A stretch of 64,000 nt of DNA from Parerythrobacter lutipelagi (GTDB taxonomy: Bacteria > Pseudomonadota > Alphaproteobacteria > Sphingomonadales > Sphingomonadaceae): the NCBI RefSeq assembly GCF_005434975.1, contig NZ_SKCJ01000001.1, positions 558,001-622,000 of the forward strand. Direction: 5' to 3'. Position numbers and translations under genes: made by a program. Below, one piece after another: positions 19,507-28,262 of the stretch; positions within the stretch are counted from its first letter, which is position 1, and each line of letters starts with the position of its first letter. Under the pieces are notes generated by a model. It saw nothing but the letters and a program-made list of their open reading frames with translations, was not told where the DNA came from and searched no databases.

Positions 19507-19642
19507 TCCGGTCCTGATGGCGCCCATTTTCTATTTTGTGCAAGACAATAGGTCTGCCCACTCACTGTCAAGCGCCGAGTACGGCGAACCCCTGCAAATA
19601 CCGACGAAATGGTTTTCCAGCAGGATGAAGTCTGGTGCCGGA

Positions 19643-21919
19643 TCAGTCAGTCGCAATTCCGCGTTCGTCCGCCCACGCCTTCAGCGTTTCGCGCATGTTG
19701 TCAGGCGGGCTGGAAAGCCAGGCCGTCATGGCCTCCGTAATCTCACTGAGATCGACCTGCCGGACCAATTCCTTGATCGGGCCGACCGAGACCGGTGTGA
19801 TCGACAACCGCCGGAAACCGAGCCCGAGCAGCGCCAGAGCTTCGAGCTGCCGTCCGCCCATTTCTCCGCACACACCCAGATCGACCTCTTGACCTACGGT
19901 GGCCTGTGCTATCCGTCGCAAAAAGCGCAGGATGGAAGGGCTCAGCCAATCGTATCGCTCTGCCAGTTTGGGGTTGGCCCGGTCGGCAGCGAACAGGAAC
20001 TGCGTCAGATCGTTCGTCCCGACAGAAATGAACGAGACACGCGGAATCAGCAGGTCGAGCACTTCGGCCAGCGACGGCACCTCCAGCATCGCGCCGTATT
20101 CGACCCGGTCGGGCAGAACGTGCTTGCGCTTGCGCAGGAAAGCCAGCTGGTCTTCGAAGACGGCCTTGGCTGCGTCAAACTCCCATGGCTCGCTGACCAT
20201 CGGAAACATGACATATAGAGAGCGGCCCGATGCCGCCTCGAGCAGCGCGCGGGCCTGGGCCTTGAGCAGCCCCTGACGCTCCAGCGCCATGCGCAGCGCG
20301 CGCCACCCCATCGCCGGGTTTTCGTCCAGCTCGGCTTCGCCCGGCTTGAGATAGGGCACCGCCTTGTCGCCGCCGATATCGACGGTGCGGAAGATCACCG
20401 GCTTGTCGCCCGCTGCATCCAGCACGTCGCGGTACAGGCGCAACTGTTTTTCCCGCTGCGGCATGGTTGCCGACACCAGGAACTGGAATTCCGTACGAAA
20501 CAGGCCGATCCCGTCAGCACCGACAAGGTTCAGATTGGAAATATCGTCACGCAGACCGGCGTTCATCATGACTTGAATGCGGGTGCCGCACCGGGTGAAC
20601 GGTTCGATATCGCGCATCTCGGCATAGGCTGCCTGCCTTTCCTTGGTTTTGGCGAAGCGCGTGTCGAAGGCTGCGGCCACGGTCTGGCCCGGGCGGACGG
20701 TGGCACAGCCAGCATCCCCATCCAGCAGAATTTCATCGCCTTCGATCACCACGCTGCGAATACCGCGCGCGCGGCCGAGCACGGGTATCCCCATGGCCCG
20801 CGCCACGATCACGACATGTGCGGTCAGCGATCCTTCTTCGAGGATGACTCCTTTCAGCCGCCGACGATCGTATTCGAGCAATTCGGCGGGGCCGAGGTTC
20901 TTGGCAATCAGGATTGTATCGCGCCGCAGCCCTTGCGTCGCCGCAGTGCCGAGCTGTCCGGACACGATCCGCAACAGCCGGTTGGAGAGATCCTCCAGGT
21001 CGTGCATCCGGTCCGCCAACAGCGGATCGTCAATTTCCCGCATGCGCATACGGGTCCGCTGCTGCACCCGCTCGATCGCAGCTTCAGCGGTCAGACCGCT
21101 GTCGATGGCTTCGTTGATCCGGCGTGACCAGCCTTCATCGTAAGCGAACATCTTGTAGGTCTGCAGGACCTCGTCATGTTCCCCGCCTTTGCCGAATTCG
21201 GCCTGCTGGGTCATGCCGTCGATCTGATCGCGCATCTTGTCGAACGCGCGGTACACACGCTGGCGCTCGGCTTCGATGTCGTCGGCCATAACATGATCGA
21301 TGGTGATGCGTGGCTGGTGAAACGTCGCCAGACCGCTGGCGAGACCTTTGACCAGGGAAAGGCCCGTAATCGTGACCGGACCGGTCTGCTGTTTGCCCCG
21401 TCCGCCGCTTTGTACTTCATCGACCAGATCGTTGTTGGACAGCAATTCCGACAGGACCATCGCCGTCGTCTGAAGCGCTTCGACCTCCACATCTTCATAG
21501 CGGCGCGGCTCGACATGCTGCACGCAAAGCACCCCGACGGAGCGTTCGCGATAGACAATCGGCACACCGGCGAAGCTGTGGAACTTGTCCTCGCCCGTTT
21601 CCGGGCGGTACTGGAAATCGGGATGGGCTTTCGCTTCGGCCAGGTTGAGCGTTTCAACCTGATCCGCGATAGTCCCGGTCAGCCCTTCGCCCATTGCCAG
21701 CCGGGTCACGTGGACCGCGCTCTTGTTGAGCCCGCGCGTCGCAAACAGTTCCAGCATGCCGTCGCGCAGCAGGTAGATCGAACACACTTCGCTATCGAGC
21801 GTTTCGCCGATTATCTCCACCACACGATCGAGCTTGCCTTGCGCATGCATGCGCGAAGCCATCACCTCGTGGAGCTGAGTCAGGATAGAACGTGCGGCGG
21901 CAGCAGCTGTCATATGCAC
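19643..21919 (-). CDS. ptsP: PEP-protein phosphotransferase PtsP (EI-Ntr)
   Basis: Enzyme I of the nitrogen-type PTS, which passes phosphate from PEP to NPr and regulates carbon, nitrogen and potassium metabolism. At 758 residues it has an N-terminal GAF domain (about 20-160) and then the EI region. The phospho-His segment GSLTAHVVIVARAMGIP and the C-terminal PEP-binding barrel (GLFRTEFQFL, VDIGGDKAVPYL, SVGTNDLTQFLFAADR) are intact. NPr and EIIA-Ntr genes are not in the window. The start is at 21919, with an alternative Met two codons in. Confidence 0.95.
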   Translation of the reverse strand: MHMTAAAAARSILTQLHEVMASRMHAQGKLDRVVEIIGETLDSEVCSIYLLRDGMLELFATRGLNKSAVHVTRLAMGEGLTGTIADQVETLNLAEAKAHPDFQYRPETGEDKFHSFAGVPIVYRERSVGVLCVQHVEPRRYEDVEVEALQTTAMVLSELLSNNDLVDEVQSGGRGKQQTGPVTITGLSLVKGLASGLATFHQPRITIDHVMADDIEAERQRVYRAFDKMRDQIDGMTQQAEFGKGGEHDEVLQTYKMFAYDEGWSRRINEAIDSGLTAEAAIERVQQRTRMRMREIDDPLLADRMHDLEDLSNRLLRIVSGQLGTAATQGLRRDTILIAKNLGPAELLEYDRRRLKGVILEEGSLTAHVVIVARAMGIPVLGRARGIRSVVIEGDEILLDGDAGCATVRPGQTVAAAFDTRFAKTKERQAAYAEMRDIEPFTRCGTRIQVMMNAGLRDDISNLNLVGADGIGLFRTEFQFLVSATMPQREKQLRLYRDVLDAAGDKPVIFRTVDIGGDKAVPYLKPGEAELDENPAMGWRALRMALERQGLLKAQARALLEAASGRSLYVMFPMVSEPWEFDAAKAVFEDQLAFLRKRKHVLPDRVEYGAMLEVPSLAEVLDLLIPRVSFISVGTNDLTQFLFAADRANPKLAERYDWLSPSILRFLRRIAQATVGQEVDLGVCGEMGGRQLEALALLGLGFRRLSITPVSVGPIKELVRQVDLSEITEAMTAWLSSPPDNMRETLKAWADERGIATD

Positions 21920-21979
21920 AGCCTACAACACAGCAGTGTAAATTAAAAATGGATTGGAGCGCCGCCGCCGCTCGAATTT

Positions 21980-22135
21980 CTACGCCGAGGCAAGCTCTTC
22001 CTTGATCAGGAGCTTTCGCTTCTTGAGCAGTTGAATGGTTACGTCGTCAGGTGCGGGCCGGTTCAATTCCTCACGAAGCTTGGCTTCGATATTGGCGTGC
22101 TTGGATTTCAATGCGCTGACATGAGACGATACCAT
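21980..22135 (-). CDS. DUF465 (YdcH-like) small protein
   Basis: A 51-residue protein of the DUF465/YdcH family, an all-helical, highly charged coiled-coil type with no established function. It shows the family's ending LKKRKLLIKEEL. The ATG at 22135 is preceded on the minus strand by GAAGGAGAG, an excellent ribosome site. It lies upstream of ptsP and back to back with another DUF465 gene on the plus strand. Confidence 0.85.
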   Translation of the reverse strand: MVSSHVSALKSKHANIEAKLREELNRPAPDDVTIQLLKKRKLLIKEELASA

Positions 22136-22299
22136 CTGGCTCTCCTTCTCTGGGGCGACCCCGGGGAGCGACTCGTCCATCGCGGGCGAGCCGCTTGGTG
22201 CTAACTAACCACAATAATGATAGCTTGCGAAGTCCTGATGAAATCCTAATCGGTGGCTGGCGGGAATACCGCGACGAATCGATCCGACCGGAGATGCCC

Positions 22300-22497
22300 G
22301 TGACCGAACAGGAGTTGCAGAAAAGGCTCGCTCTGGTGAGCACCGAACACCGCGATCTGGATGCAGCCATCGAAGCGCTGCGTGCCTCCGGCTCGACCGA
22401 CCAGCTTCAGGTAGCCCGGCTGAAAAAGCGCAAGCTCATCCTGAAAGACCAGATTGCGATCATCCAGGATCAGTTGCTGCCCGATATCATCGCGTGA
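22300..22497 (+). CDS. DUF465 (YdcH-like) small protein, second copy
   Basis: A 65-residue helical protein with the same family pattern as the neighbour on the other strand (HRDLDAAIEALR ... LKKRKLILKDQI). A GTG at 22300 has a CCGGAG site 6 bases upstream. The ATG two codons earlier (22294) abuts that site directly and is less likely. The pair is divergently arranged across 22136-22299, so the two genes may share a control region. Function unknown. Confidence 0.8.
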   Translation: MTEQELQKRLALVSTEHRDLDAAIEALRASGSTDQLQVARLKKRKLILKDQIAIIQDQLLPDIIA

Positions 22498-22558
22498 TTT
22501 GTTTTAGATGGCCTCAATCGCCGGCGTTCGCGTCCGCTCACTTGGCTTTCCTCGCTTT

Positions 22559-22574
22559 CGCGACCTGAAGGTCG
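22559..22574. repeat. Small palindrome in a GC-rich intergenic segment
   Basis: GCGACCT-GA-AGGTCGC is a perfect 7 bp inverted repeat. It sits within the 22498-22722 gap, the longest gap of the window. The surrounding stretch (about 22535-22605) is rich in CGCTTTCG and GCGGGCGGC words and resembles a degenerate dispersed intergenic repeat. It could act as a weak factor-independent or Rho-linked end for the DUF465 gene, but there is no T-run. I see no gene in the gap. Confidence 0.45.
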
Positions 22575-22722
22575 CTTCGCTGCGGGCGGCCCGCGGCGGC
22601 GTCTGAGGGTCAAAACAAAAATCCCGAAAACCGCCCCGCAATGGGACAGTCCCATAATGAGTCATTAAACTATCCACAGCCCGCTGGCGTGGCTGAATCG
22701 GGTGGCGTAGCGAGGCTGCAAC

Positions 22723-23184
22723 ATGTCCAGCCCTGTCAACATCAGCCAGCCCATCATCGAGGCGCTTTACACCGAAGCGCTGGTGCTAGCCGACGAGGCA
22801 CGGCAGGTGTTCGACCTCAACCCGGTGCGCGAAACAGGCGAACAGGCCGACCGTGTCAGGCTTGCCCTGTCGGTCGAAGGGCTGCGCACCACCACCCGCG
22901 TGATGCATGTGCTGGCGTGGCTGCTCAACCACCGCGCTTTCTTTGCCGGCGAGTTGAGCGCGTTGCAGCTTCGCAGACACAGCAAGCTGCCGCCCGATCG
23001 CGCGGCCGAACGCCCCAATCTGGCCTTGCTGGAATATCCCACGCGTGAACTGATCCACGAAACCGAAGCGCTGCACGCCCGTGTCGCACGGCTCGATGCG
23101 GCTTGGCGCGACGGATTCGAAATGCAGCCCACGGCCGTTCACCGCCTGCGCGAACGGCTCAACCGGTCTTTTGCTGCGTACTAA
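22723..23184 (+). CDS. rcdA: RcdA-like regulator of CtrA degradation (DUF1465)
   Basis: A 153-residue all-helical protein of the DUF1465 family. In Caulobacter this family is RcdA, an adaptor in the ClpXP-CpdR-PopA pathway that degrades the cell-cycle regulator CtrA. The start (SQPIIEALYTEALVLADEAR) and LRTTTRVMHVLAWLLNHRAFFAGEL are typical. The length is close to that of known members. Its stop overlaps the glpK stop by a few bases on the opposite strand. The role in this organism is inferred from the family. Confidence 0.82.
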   Translation: MSSPVNISQPIIEALYTEALVLADEARQVFDLNPVRETGEQADRVRLALSVEGLRTTTRVMHVLAWLLNHRAFFAGELSALQLRRHSKLPPDRAAERPNLALLEYPTRELIHETEALHARVARLDAAWRDGFEMQPTAVHRLRERLNRSFAAY

Positions 23185-24653
23185 ACCGCCGCAAGAGCGC
23201 GCCGCCAGTTTTCCAGCCGCAAGGCGCGTTCGGCATTATCCATATTGGGCCTGAAATGTTCGATCCCGCCGCGCATCGCCGCGCTTGCGTGGTCCAGATT
23301 GCTGTGCAGGCCGCAGCCGACCGCCGCCAGCATCGCCGCGCCCAGTGCAGTCGTCTCGACGAATTCGGGCCGTTCAACCGGCAGGTCGAGCAGATTGGCG
23401 ATGTCCTGCGCCATCCAGTCGTTCGCGCTCATCCCGCCATCGATCCGGAGCGAAGTCCATTCGGCACCGTCAGCGGCAAAGGCAGCAGCGAGATCATAGG
23501 TCTGGTGCGCCATAGCTTCCAACGCGGCCCGGGCAATTTCGGCCCTTCCCGTGCTGAAGCTGAGACCTGCAATCACCCCTCGCGCATCCGGCAGCCAGTG
23601 CGGTGCACCAAGGCCGGATAGCCCGGGCACAATCACCACTCCGCCGCTGTCCGGTATCGACCGCGCGAGCGTTTCCGTTTCCGCTGCAGTGCCGAGCAGC
23701 CCGAGCGAATCTCTCAGCCATTGCACCACGCTGCCCGCAACAAAGACCGACCCTTCGAGCGCGTAGGTCCGCTCGCCGCTTTGTTGCATCAACACCGTGC
23801 CGAGCAGCCGGTGTTGTGATCGCGGCAGCTCGCTGCCCTTGTTGGCGAGGATGAAAGCGCCCGTGCCATACGTGGCCTTTGTCTCGCCGGGCGAGAGGCA
23901 CCCCTGCCCGATGGTCGCGGATTGCTGGTCCCCGACAAGGCCGCAGATCGGGATTTCCGCGCCGAACAGTTCCTTTAGAGTGGTGCCGAACTGCCCACTG
24001 GTATCGACCACTTCGCCAAGCGCTCTGCGGGGCACATCGAACAGATCACACAGCGCGGGATCGAATTGCGCCCCATCGAGCGGCAGCAGCAGCGTGCGGC
24101 TGGCGTTGCTGGCATCGCTCAGATGCGCGCCGCCGGTCAGTTTCCACACCAGCCAGCTTTCAATCGTGCCGAGCGCCAGCGTGCCGACTTTGGCGGCGGC
24201 TTCGACCGCCGGTTCATTTTCGCACAACCAGCGCATTTTGGTGCCGGAGAAATAGGGGTCGAGCAGCAGCCCGGTCTGCTTCTGCACATGCTGCTCATGC
24301 CCCTCGCTGCGCAATTTGCCGCAGAAATCGGCGGTGCGCCGGTCCTGCCAGACCAGAGCGCGGGCGAGCGGTTCCCCGGTCGTCTTGTCCCACGCAACCA
24401 CGGTTTCGCGCTGGTTGGTGATGCCGATCGCGGCTATCCGGTCTGCCCCGCCTGCCTTGCCGACCATCTCGCGCGCGCAGGCCAGCGTCCGGTGCCAGAT
24501 CTCGGTCGCGTCATGCTCGACCCGGCCAGGCTGCGGATAGTGCTGGGTCAATTCCTGCTGCGCGCTGCCCTTTACCTTGCCCTGCGCATCGAACAGCATC
24601 GCGCGGGTTGAAGTGGTGCCTTCATCGAGCACCAGCAGCAGCTTCTCGGACAT
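23181..24653 (-). CDS. glpK: Glycerol kinase
   Basis: Phosphorylates glycerol to glycerol 3-phosphate. The 490-residue FGGY-family kinase has the N-terminal phosphate loop LVLDEGTTSTRAMLFD, QRETVVAWDKTTGEP, the DQQSATIGQGCLSPGETK segment and YGTGAFIL. The ATG at 24653 was chosen because the family start MSEKLLLVLDEGTTS fits there; longer frames upstream run into the MBL gene region. It is divergent from the MBL hydrolase gene (77 bp). No glpF or glpD lies nearby, so glycerol uptake is encoded elsewhere. Confidence 0.95.
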   Translation of the reverse strand: MSEKLLLVLDEGTTSTRAMLFDAQGKVKGSAQQELTQHYPQPGRVEHDATEIWHRTLACAREMVGKAGGADRIAAIGITNQRETVVAWDKTTGEPLARALVWQDRRTADFCGKLRSEGHEQHVQKQTGLLLDPYFSGTKMRWLCENEPAVEAAAKVGTLALGTIESWLVWKLTGGAHLSDASNASRTLLLPLDGAQFDPALCDLFDVPRRALGEVVDTSGQFGTTLKELFGAEIPICGLVGDQQSATIGQGCLSPGETKATYGTGAFILANKGSELPRSQHRLLGTVLMQQSGERTYALEGSVFVAGSVVQWLRDSLGLLGTAAETETLARSIPDSGGVVIVPGLSGLGAPHWLPDARGVIAGLSFSTGRAEIARAALEAMAHQTYDLAAAFAADGAEWTSLRIDGGMSANDWMAQDIANLLDLPVERPEFVETTALGAAMLAAVGCGLHSNLDHASAAMRGGIEHFRPNMDNAERALRLENWRRALAAV

Positions 24654-24730
24654 TGTGTTCTCCCTTTGCGCGGAGTTAGAGCCAAGCGTGCGCGCTCGAC
24701 AAGCCCTGCTGCGCCGCCCATATACGGGCA

Positions 24731-25615
24731 ATGGCACAAATCCCGCCCAAACCATGGCCAACCGGCAAGGCCGAACAGGCCGAACCGCTCGTGCGCCGGA
24801 TCCTCGCGCCCAATCCCTCGCCCTATACTTTCACCGGCACGCAGACCTATGTCGTCGGCAGCGAGGGCGACGTGGCCGTAATCGATCCGGGCCCGAATGA
24901 CGAAGACCATCTGCAAGCGATCATGGACACGATCGGCGTCGACAGGCTGGTCGCGATCATGTGCACGCACACGCACCGCGATCATTCGCCTGCCGCCAAG
25001 CCACTGGCCGAGTGGACCGGCGCACCGGTGGTCGGATGCGCGCCCCTGGTGCTCGAAGCTGACGGCCCGCGCGCTGACGAGGCGTTCGACACGACCTACG
25101 AACCCGATCGCGTCCTGGCGGACGGCGAAGCGATGACCGGGACGGGATGGACCTTGCGCGCGGTGCACACACCGGGACACACTTCGAACCACCTGTGCTT
25201 TGCGCTGGAAGAAAGCGGCGCGCTGTTTACCGGCGACCATGTAATGGGCTGGTCGACCAGCGTCGTCATCCCGCCCGATGGCGACATGGGCGACTATATG
25301 AAGAGCCTCGACAAGCTCTACGCCCGCGCTGGAGAGGGGGGCGACCGGATCTATTATTCCGCCCATGGCGCGCCAATCGAAAAACCGCGTCAGCTGGTGC
25401 GCGGAATGATCGGTCACCGGCGCCAGCGCGAAAACCAGATCGTGCGATTGCTCGGCGAAGGGCCGAAAAGCGCCGCCGATTTTGTTCCGTTGATGTACAA
25501 GGGCCTCGATCCGAAGCTGCACGGGGCTGCGCGTATGTCGGTCACCGCGCATTTGCTCGATCTGGAACGCAGGGGGCAAGTGAACCGTTCAGGGGATATA
25601 TGGCAGACGATCTGA
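24731..25615 (+). CDS. MBL-fold metallohydrolase (beta-lactamase-like)
   Basis: A 294-residue binuclear zinc hydrolase of the LACTB2/glyoxalase II-like group. The signature HTHRDHSP is intact, with further ligands in HTPGHTSNHL and FTGDHVMG. A C-terminal helical winged region (RQRENQIVRLL...SVTAHLLDLERRG) is the extension seen in LACTB2-type proteins. The substrate is unknown; RNA or a thioester are possibilities from the family. Its 3' end overlaps the next gene by 16 bp. Confidence 0.88.
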   Translation: MAQIPPKPWPTGKAEQAEPLVRRILAPNPSPYTFTGTQTYVVGSEGDVAVIDPGPNDEDHLQAIMDTIGVDRLVAIMCTHTHRDHSPAAKPLAEWTGAPVVGCAPLVLEADGPRADEAFDTTYEPDRVLADGEAMTGTGWTLRAVHTPGHTSNHLCFALEESGALFTGDHVMGWSTSVVIPPDGDMGDYMKSLDKLYARAGEGGDRIYYSAHGAPIEKPRQLVRGMIGHRRQRENQIVRLLGEGPKSAADFVPLMYKGLDPKLHGAARMSVTAHLLDLERRGQVNRSGDIWQTI

Positions 25616-26301
25616 CGAAAACCGGAGACGCGACCGAAAGCCTGAAGCCGAGGGTCGATAAAGAATACAATCTCGCCCGGGTACAAGGCGTGCCGTGGTT
25701 GATCGTGATCGTCCTGCTTGCGCTGGTGGCGTGGCTGGGGTGGAAAGCCTTTGGTCCGGACGCGAACAATGGTGACCCGGTTGCGACCTCGCTTGTCGCT
25801 TTCGAGGAACAGAACAAGCTGACTGTGTTCAGCGCGCAGCTTGCTCCTGTTGTTGCGAGCGAGGACAGCCGTCTGTTCGGCGCAATCAAGAGCCGGCAGG
25901 TCGCGGTAATCCCGGCGCGGGTGGATTACAGCCTGGACCTGTCGCGGATGGACCGCCGCCGGATGAAATGGGATGAAGCGACGGAAACACTGACCGTCCA
26001 GCTGCGCCCGATCCGCCTGGGCACACCCAATCTCGATGAAGCCGAAGCGCAGTACTTGCGCGAAGGCGTGTGGATCAGCCGCGATGCGCAGGACAATCTG
26101 ACCCGGCAGAACACCCGGCTGGCTGAACAGCAGGCGATGGAGGCCGCAGCCAACCCGACGCTGATGAAGCTTGCGCGTGATGCAGGCCGCAGCGCGATTG
26201 CGCAAAACCTCGCCATACCGCTACAGGTCGCGGGCTTTGGCGATGTGGATGTCGTGGTGACTTATGACGATGACCCAGGTGTGTCGAATTCGTCCAAGTG
26301 A
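25600..26301 (+). CDS. DUF4230 family membrane-anchored protein
   Basis: A 233-residue protein with one membrane helix at about 29-48 (VPWLIVIVLLALVAWLGW) and an exported DUF4230 domain (FEEQNKLTVFSAQL...DYSLDLSRMD...). The family's function is unknown. The ATG at 25600 lies inside the end of the MBL gene (16 bp overlap) and follows an AGGGG-type site, suggesting coupled translation. Confidence 0.82.
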   Translation: MADDLTKTGDATESLKPRVDKEYNLARVQGVPWLIVIVLLALVAWLGWKAFGPDANNGDPVATSLVAFEEQNKLTVFSAQLAPVVASEDSRLFGAIKSRQVAVIPARVDYSLDLSRMDRRRMKWDEATETLTVQLRPIRLGTPNLDEAEAQYLREGVWISRDAQDNLTRQNTRLAEQQAMEAAANPTLMKLARDAGRSAIAQNLAIPLQVAGFGDVDVVVTYDDDPGVSNSSK

Positions 26302-26359
26302 ACTAACCGATTTCACGCCATGAATGCGCCCGGAAATTTTCTTCGGGGGGAGACAGTTC

Positions 26360-27133
26360 ATGGCCACCGCAGCCGCGCCGCGCAGTCAGCCAATAGAGAG
26401 CACGCGCTTTTTTACGATCATGGCGTTCGTCATGTCGCTCGTGATTATCGCCGGGTTCTCGATCCAACTGGCATTGGGCCGCTCCAGCTTCGACGTGCCG
26501 GTCGCATATCATGTCCACGGCGTGGTTTTCATGGGCTGGATCGCGCTTTACCTTGCGCAGCACGTCTCCATCGCGCGCGGCAATCGCGCGCTCCATGCTG
26601 CGCTCGGGAGGGCGGCCTATCTGTGGATTCCGTTGATGGTTGCTACCGGCATCACCATCATGATCGTTGTCGCACGGCGCACCGGCGGACCGTTCTTCTT
26701 TGACGTCAACGAATTCCTGATCAGCAACATCGCACTGCTGCTGTGCTTTGGCGGAATGGCATGGTGGGCTCTGCGGCGGCGGCGCTACACCGGCTGGCAC
26801 CGCCGGCTGATGCTGTGCGCGATGGCGATCCTGACCGGGCCGGGTCTCGGCCGTCTGCTTCCGCTGCCGCTGATGATCCCCAACGCCTGGCTCATCACCA
26901 CATTGGCAACATGGATTTTCCCGATCATCGGAATCATCGCCGACAAGCGCAGCCGCGGCAGCGTCCATCCGGGCTATTGGTGGGGGCTTGGGCTCTATGT
27001 CGCGACCTTCGCAATCTCCATGGTGCTGGCCTACACGCCGCTCGGCTATGCCATCACCGAATGGGTCATTGCCGGAACTCCCGGTGCAGACCGCCCAATG
27101 GAGGCCTTCCTGCCTGAAGATTTCATACTGTAG
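26360..27133 (+). CDS. Polytopic membrane protein of unknown function
   Basis: A 257-residue protein with about seven predicted membrane helices, for example FFTIMAFVMSLVIIAGFSI, GVVFMGWIALYLAQHVSI and ISNIALLLCFGGMAWWAL. Several His residues (YHVHG, QHVSIA, GWHRRLM) lie at helix ends, as in heme- or metal-binding membrane proteins, but I do not recognise the family. A GGGGGGAGA ribosome site precedes the ATG at 26360. It stands between DUF4230 and nadA, with 58 and 109 bp gaps. Confidence 0.75.
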   Translation: MATAAAPRSQPIESTRFFTIMAFVMSLVIIAGFSIQLALGRSSFDVPVAYHVHGVVFMGWIALYLAQHVSIARGNRALHAALGRAAYLWIPLMVATGITIMIVVARRTGGPFFFDVNEFLISNIALLLCFGGMAWWALRRRRYTGWHRRLMLCAMAILTGPGLGRLLPLPLMIPNAWLITTLATWIFPIIGIIADKRSRGSVHPGYWWGLGLYVATFAISMVLAYTPLGYAITEWVIAGTPGADRPMEAFLPEDFIL

Positions 27134-27152
27134 CGCACATATGAAGGTGTCC

Positions 27153-27178
27153 GGAACGCACTCGCCTTCCTGTCCGTT
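27153..27178 (+). promoter_or_regulatory. Possible EcfG-type promoter upstream of nadA
   Basis: GGAAC at 27153-27157 and CGTT at 27175-27178 are separated by 17 bases. This fits the general-stress (EcfG) promoter pattern of alphaproteobacteria, GGAAC-N16/17-CGTT. It lies in the intergenic region about 65 bp before the nadA start. A match of this quality is expected about once by chance in a window this size, so only the location supports it. Confidence 0.3.
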
Positions 27179-27242
27179 CGGGTTATAGAGGGGGCAGCGA
27201 TGCGCCCATCACAGAGTGCCGAAAAAGGACGGATGCAAAAGA

Positions 27243-28223
27243 ATGACCGCAGAGACCAAGCCTCCCACCGGCAATGACTTGCTCGCCGAGATCGACCGGC
27301 TGCGCAAAGAGCGCAACGCGGTCATCCTCGCGCATTATTACCAAAGCCCGCAAATCCAGGACCTGGCGGATTATGTCGGCGACTCGCTGCAGCTGTCACA
27401 GATGGCGGCGGAGACCGATGCCGATGTGATCGCCTTTTGCGGTGTCAAATTCATGGCCGATACAGCGAAAATCCTCAGCCCGGAGAAAATCGTCGTGCTG
27501 CCCGATATGGACGCGGGATGTTCGCTTGAAGACAGCTGCCCGCCGGAGAAATTCAGGGCTTTCCGCGAGAAGCATCCCGATCATATCGCGCTCACTTACA
27601 TCAATTGTTCGACCGAGGTGAAGGCGCTGTCCGATGTCATCGTGACCAGCTCCAGCGCGGAGACGATCCTGCAGCAGATACCCAAGGACCAGAAGATCAT
27701 CTTTGGTCCCGACCGTCACCTTGGCGGGTATCTCAGCCGCAAGTTCGACCGCGAAATGCTGCTGTGGCCGGGCGTGTGCATCGTGCACGAGGCGTTCAGC
27801 GAGACGGAACTGCTCAAGCTCAAGGCGCAGCACCCCGATGCGCCCGTCGCCGCGCATCCCGAATGCCCGCCAACAATCATCGACCACGCCGATTATGTCG
27901 GATCGACCAGCGGCATCCTGCAATTTGCCGAGACTTTCGAAGGCGACACGCTGATCGTCGCGACCGAGCCGCACATCATCCACCAGATGGAAAAGGCGCT
28001 GCCGGAGAAAAACTTCATCGGCGCGCCCGGTGCCGACGGCAACTGCAGCTGCAACATCTGCCCTTACATGGCGCTCAACACGCTGGAGAAGCTTTACACC
28101 TGCCTGCGCGATCTGGAGCCGCGGATCGAAATCGAGGAAGGCCTGCGCCTGCAAGCCAAGAAAAGCCTCGACCGCATGCTGGAAATGGCGAGCGGAACTG
28201 TTGGCAAGGGGGATTTGGGGTAG
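27243..28223 (+). CDS. nadA: Quinolinate synthase A
   Basis: Condenses iminoaspartate with dihydroxyacetone phosphate to make quinolinate for NAD synthesis, using a [4Fe-4S] cluster. The 326-residue protein shows VILAHYYQSPQIQDLADYVGDS, FCGVKFMADTAKILSPEK and the cluster Cys in DAGCSLEDSC, HPECPP and CNICPYMALNT. The ATG at 27243 was chosen over the in-frame GTG at 27216 because the family start is close to it. nadB and nadC are not in the window. Confidence 0.96.
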   Translation: MTAETKPPTGNDLLAEIDRLRKERNAVILAHYYQSPQIQDLADYVGDSLQLSQMAAETDADVIAFCGVKFMADTAKILSPEKIVVLPDMDAGCSLEDSCPPEKFRAFREKHPDHIALTYINCSTEVKALSDVIVTSSSAETILQQIPKDQKIIFGPDRHLGGYLSRKFDREMLLWPGVCIVHEAFSETELLKLKAQHPDAPVAAHPECPPTIIDHADYVGSTSGILQFAETFEGDTLIVATEPHIIHQMEKALPEKNFIGAPGADGNCSCNICPYMALNTLEKLYTCLRDLEPRIEIEEGLRLQAKKSLDRMLEMASGTVGKGDLG

Positions 28224-28262
28224 GTTCAGGCAACCAACTCATCGCAGGAGAGTTATCCTCGC

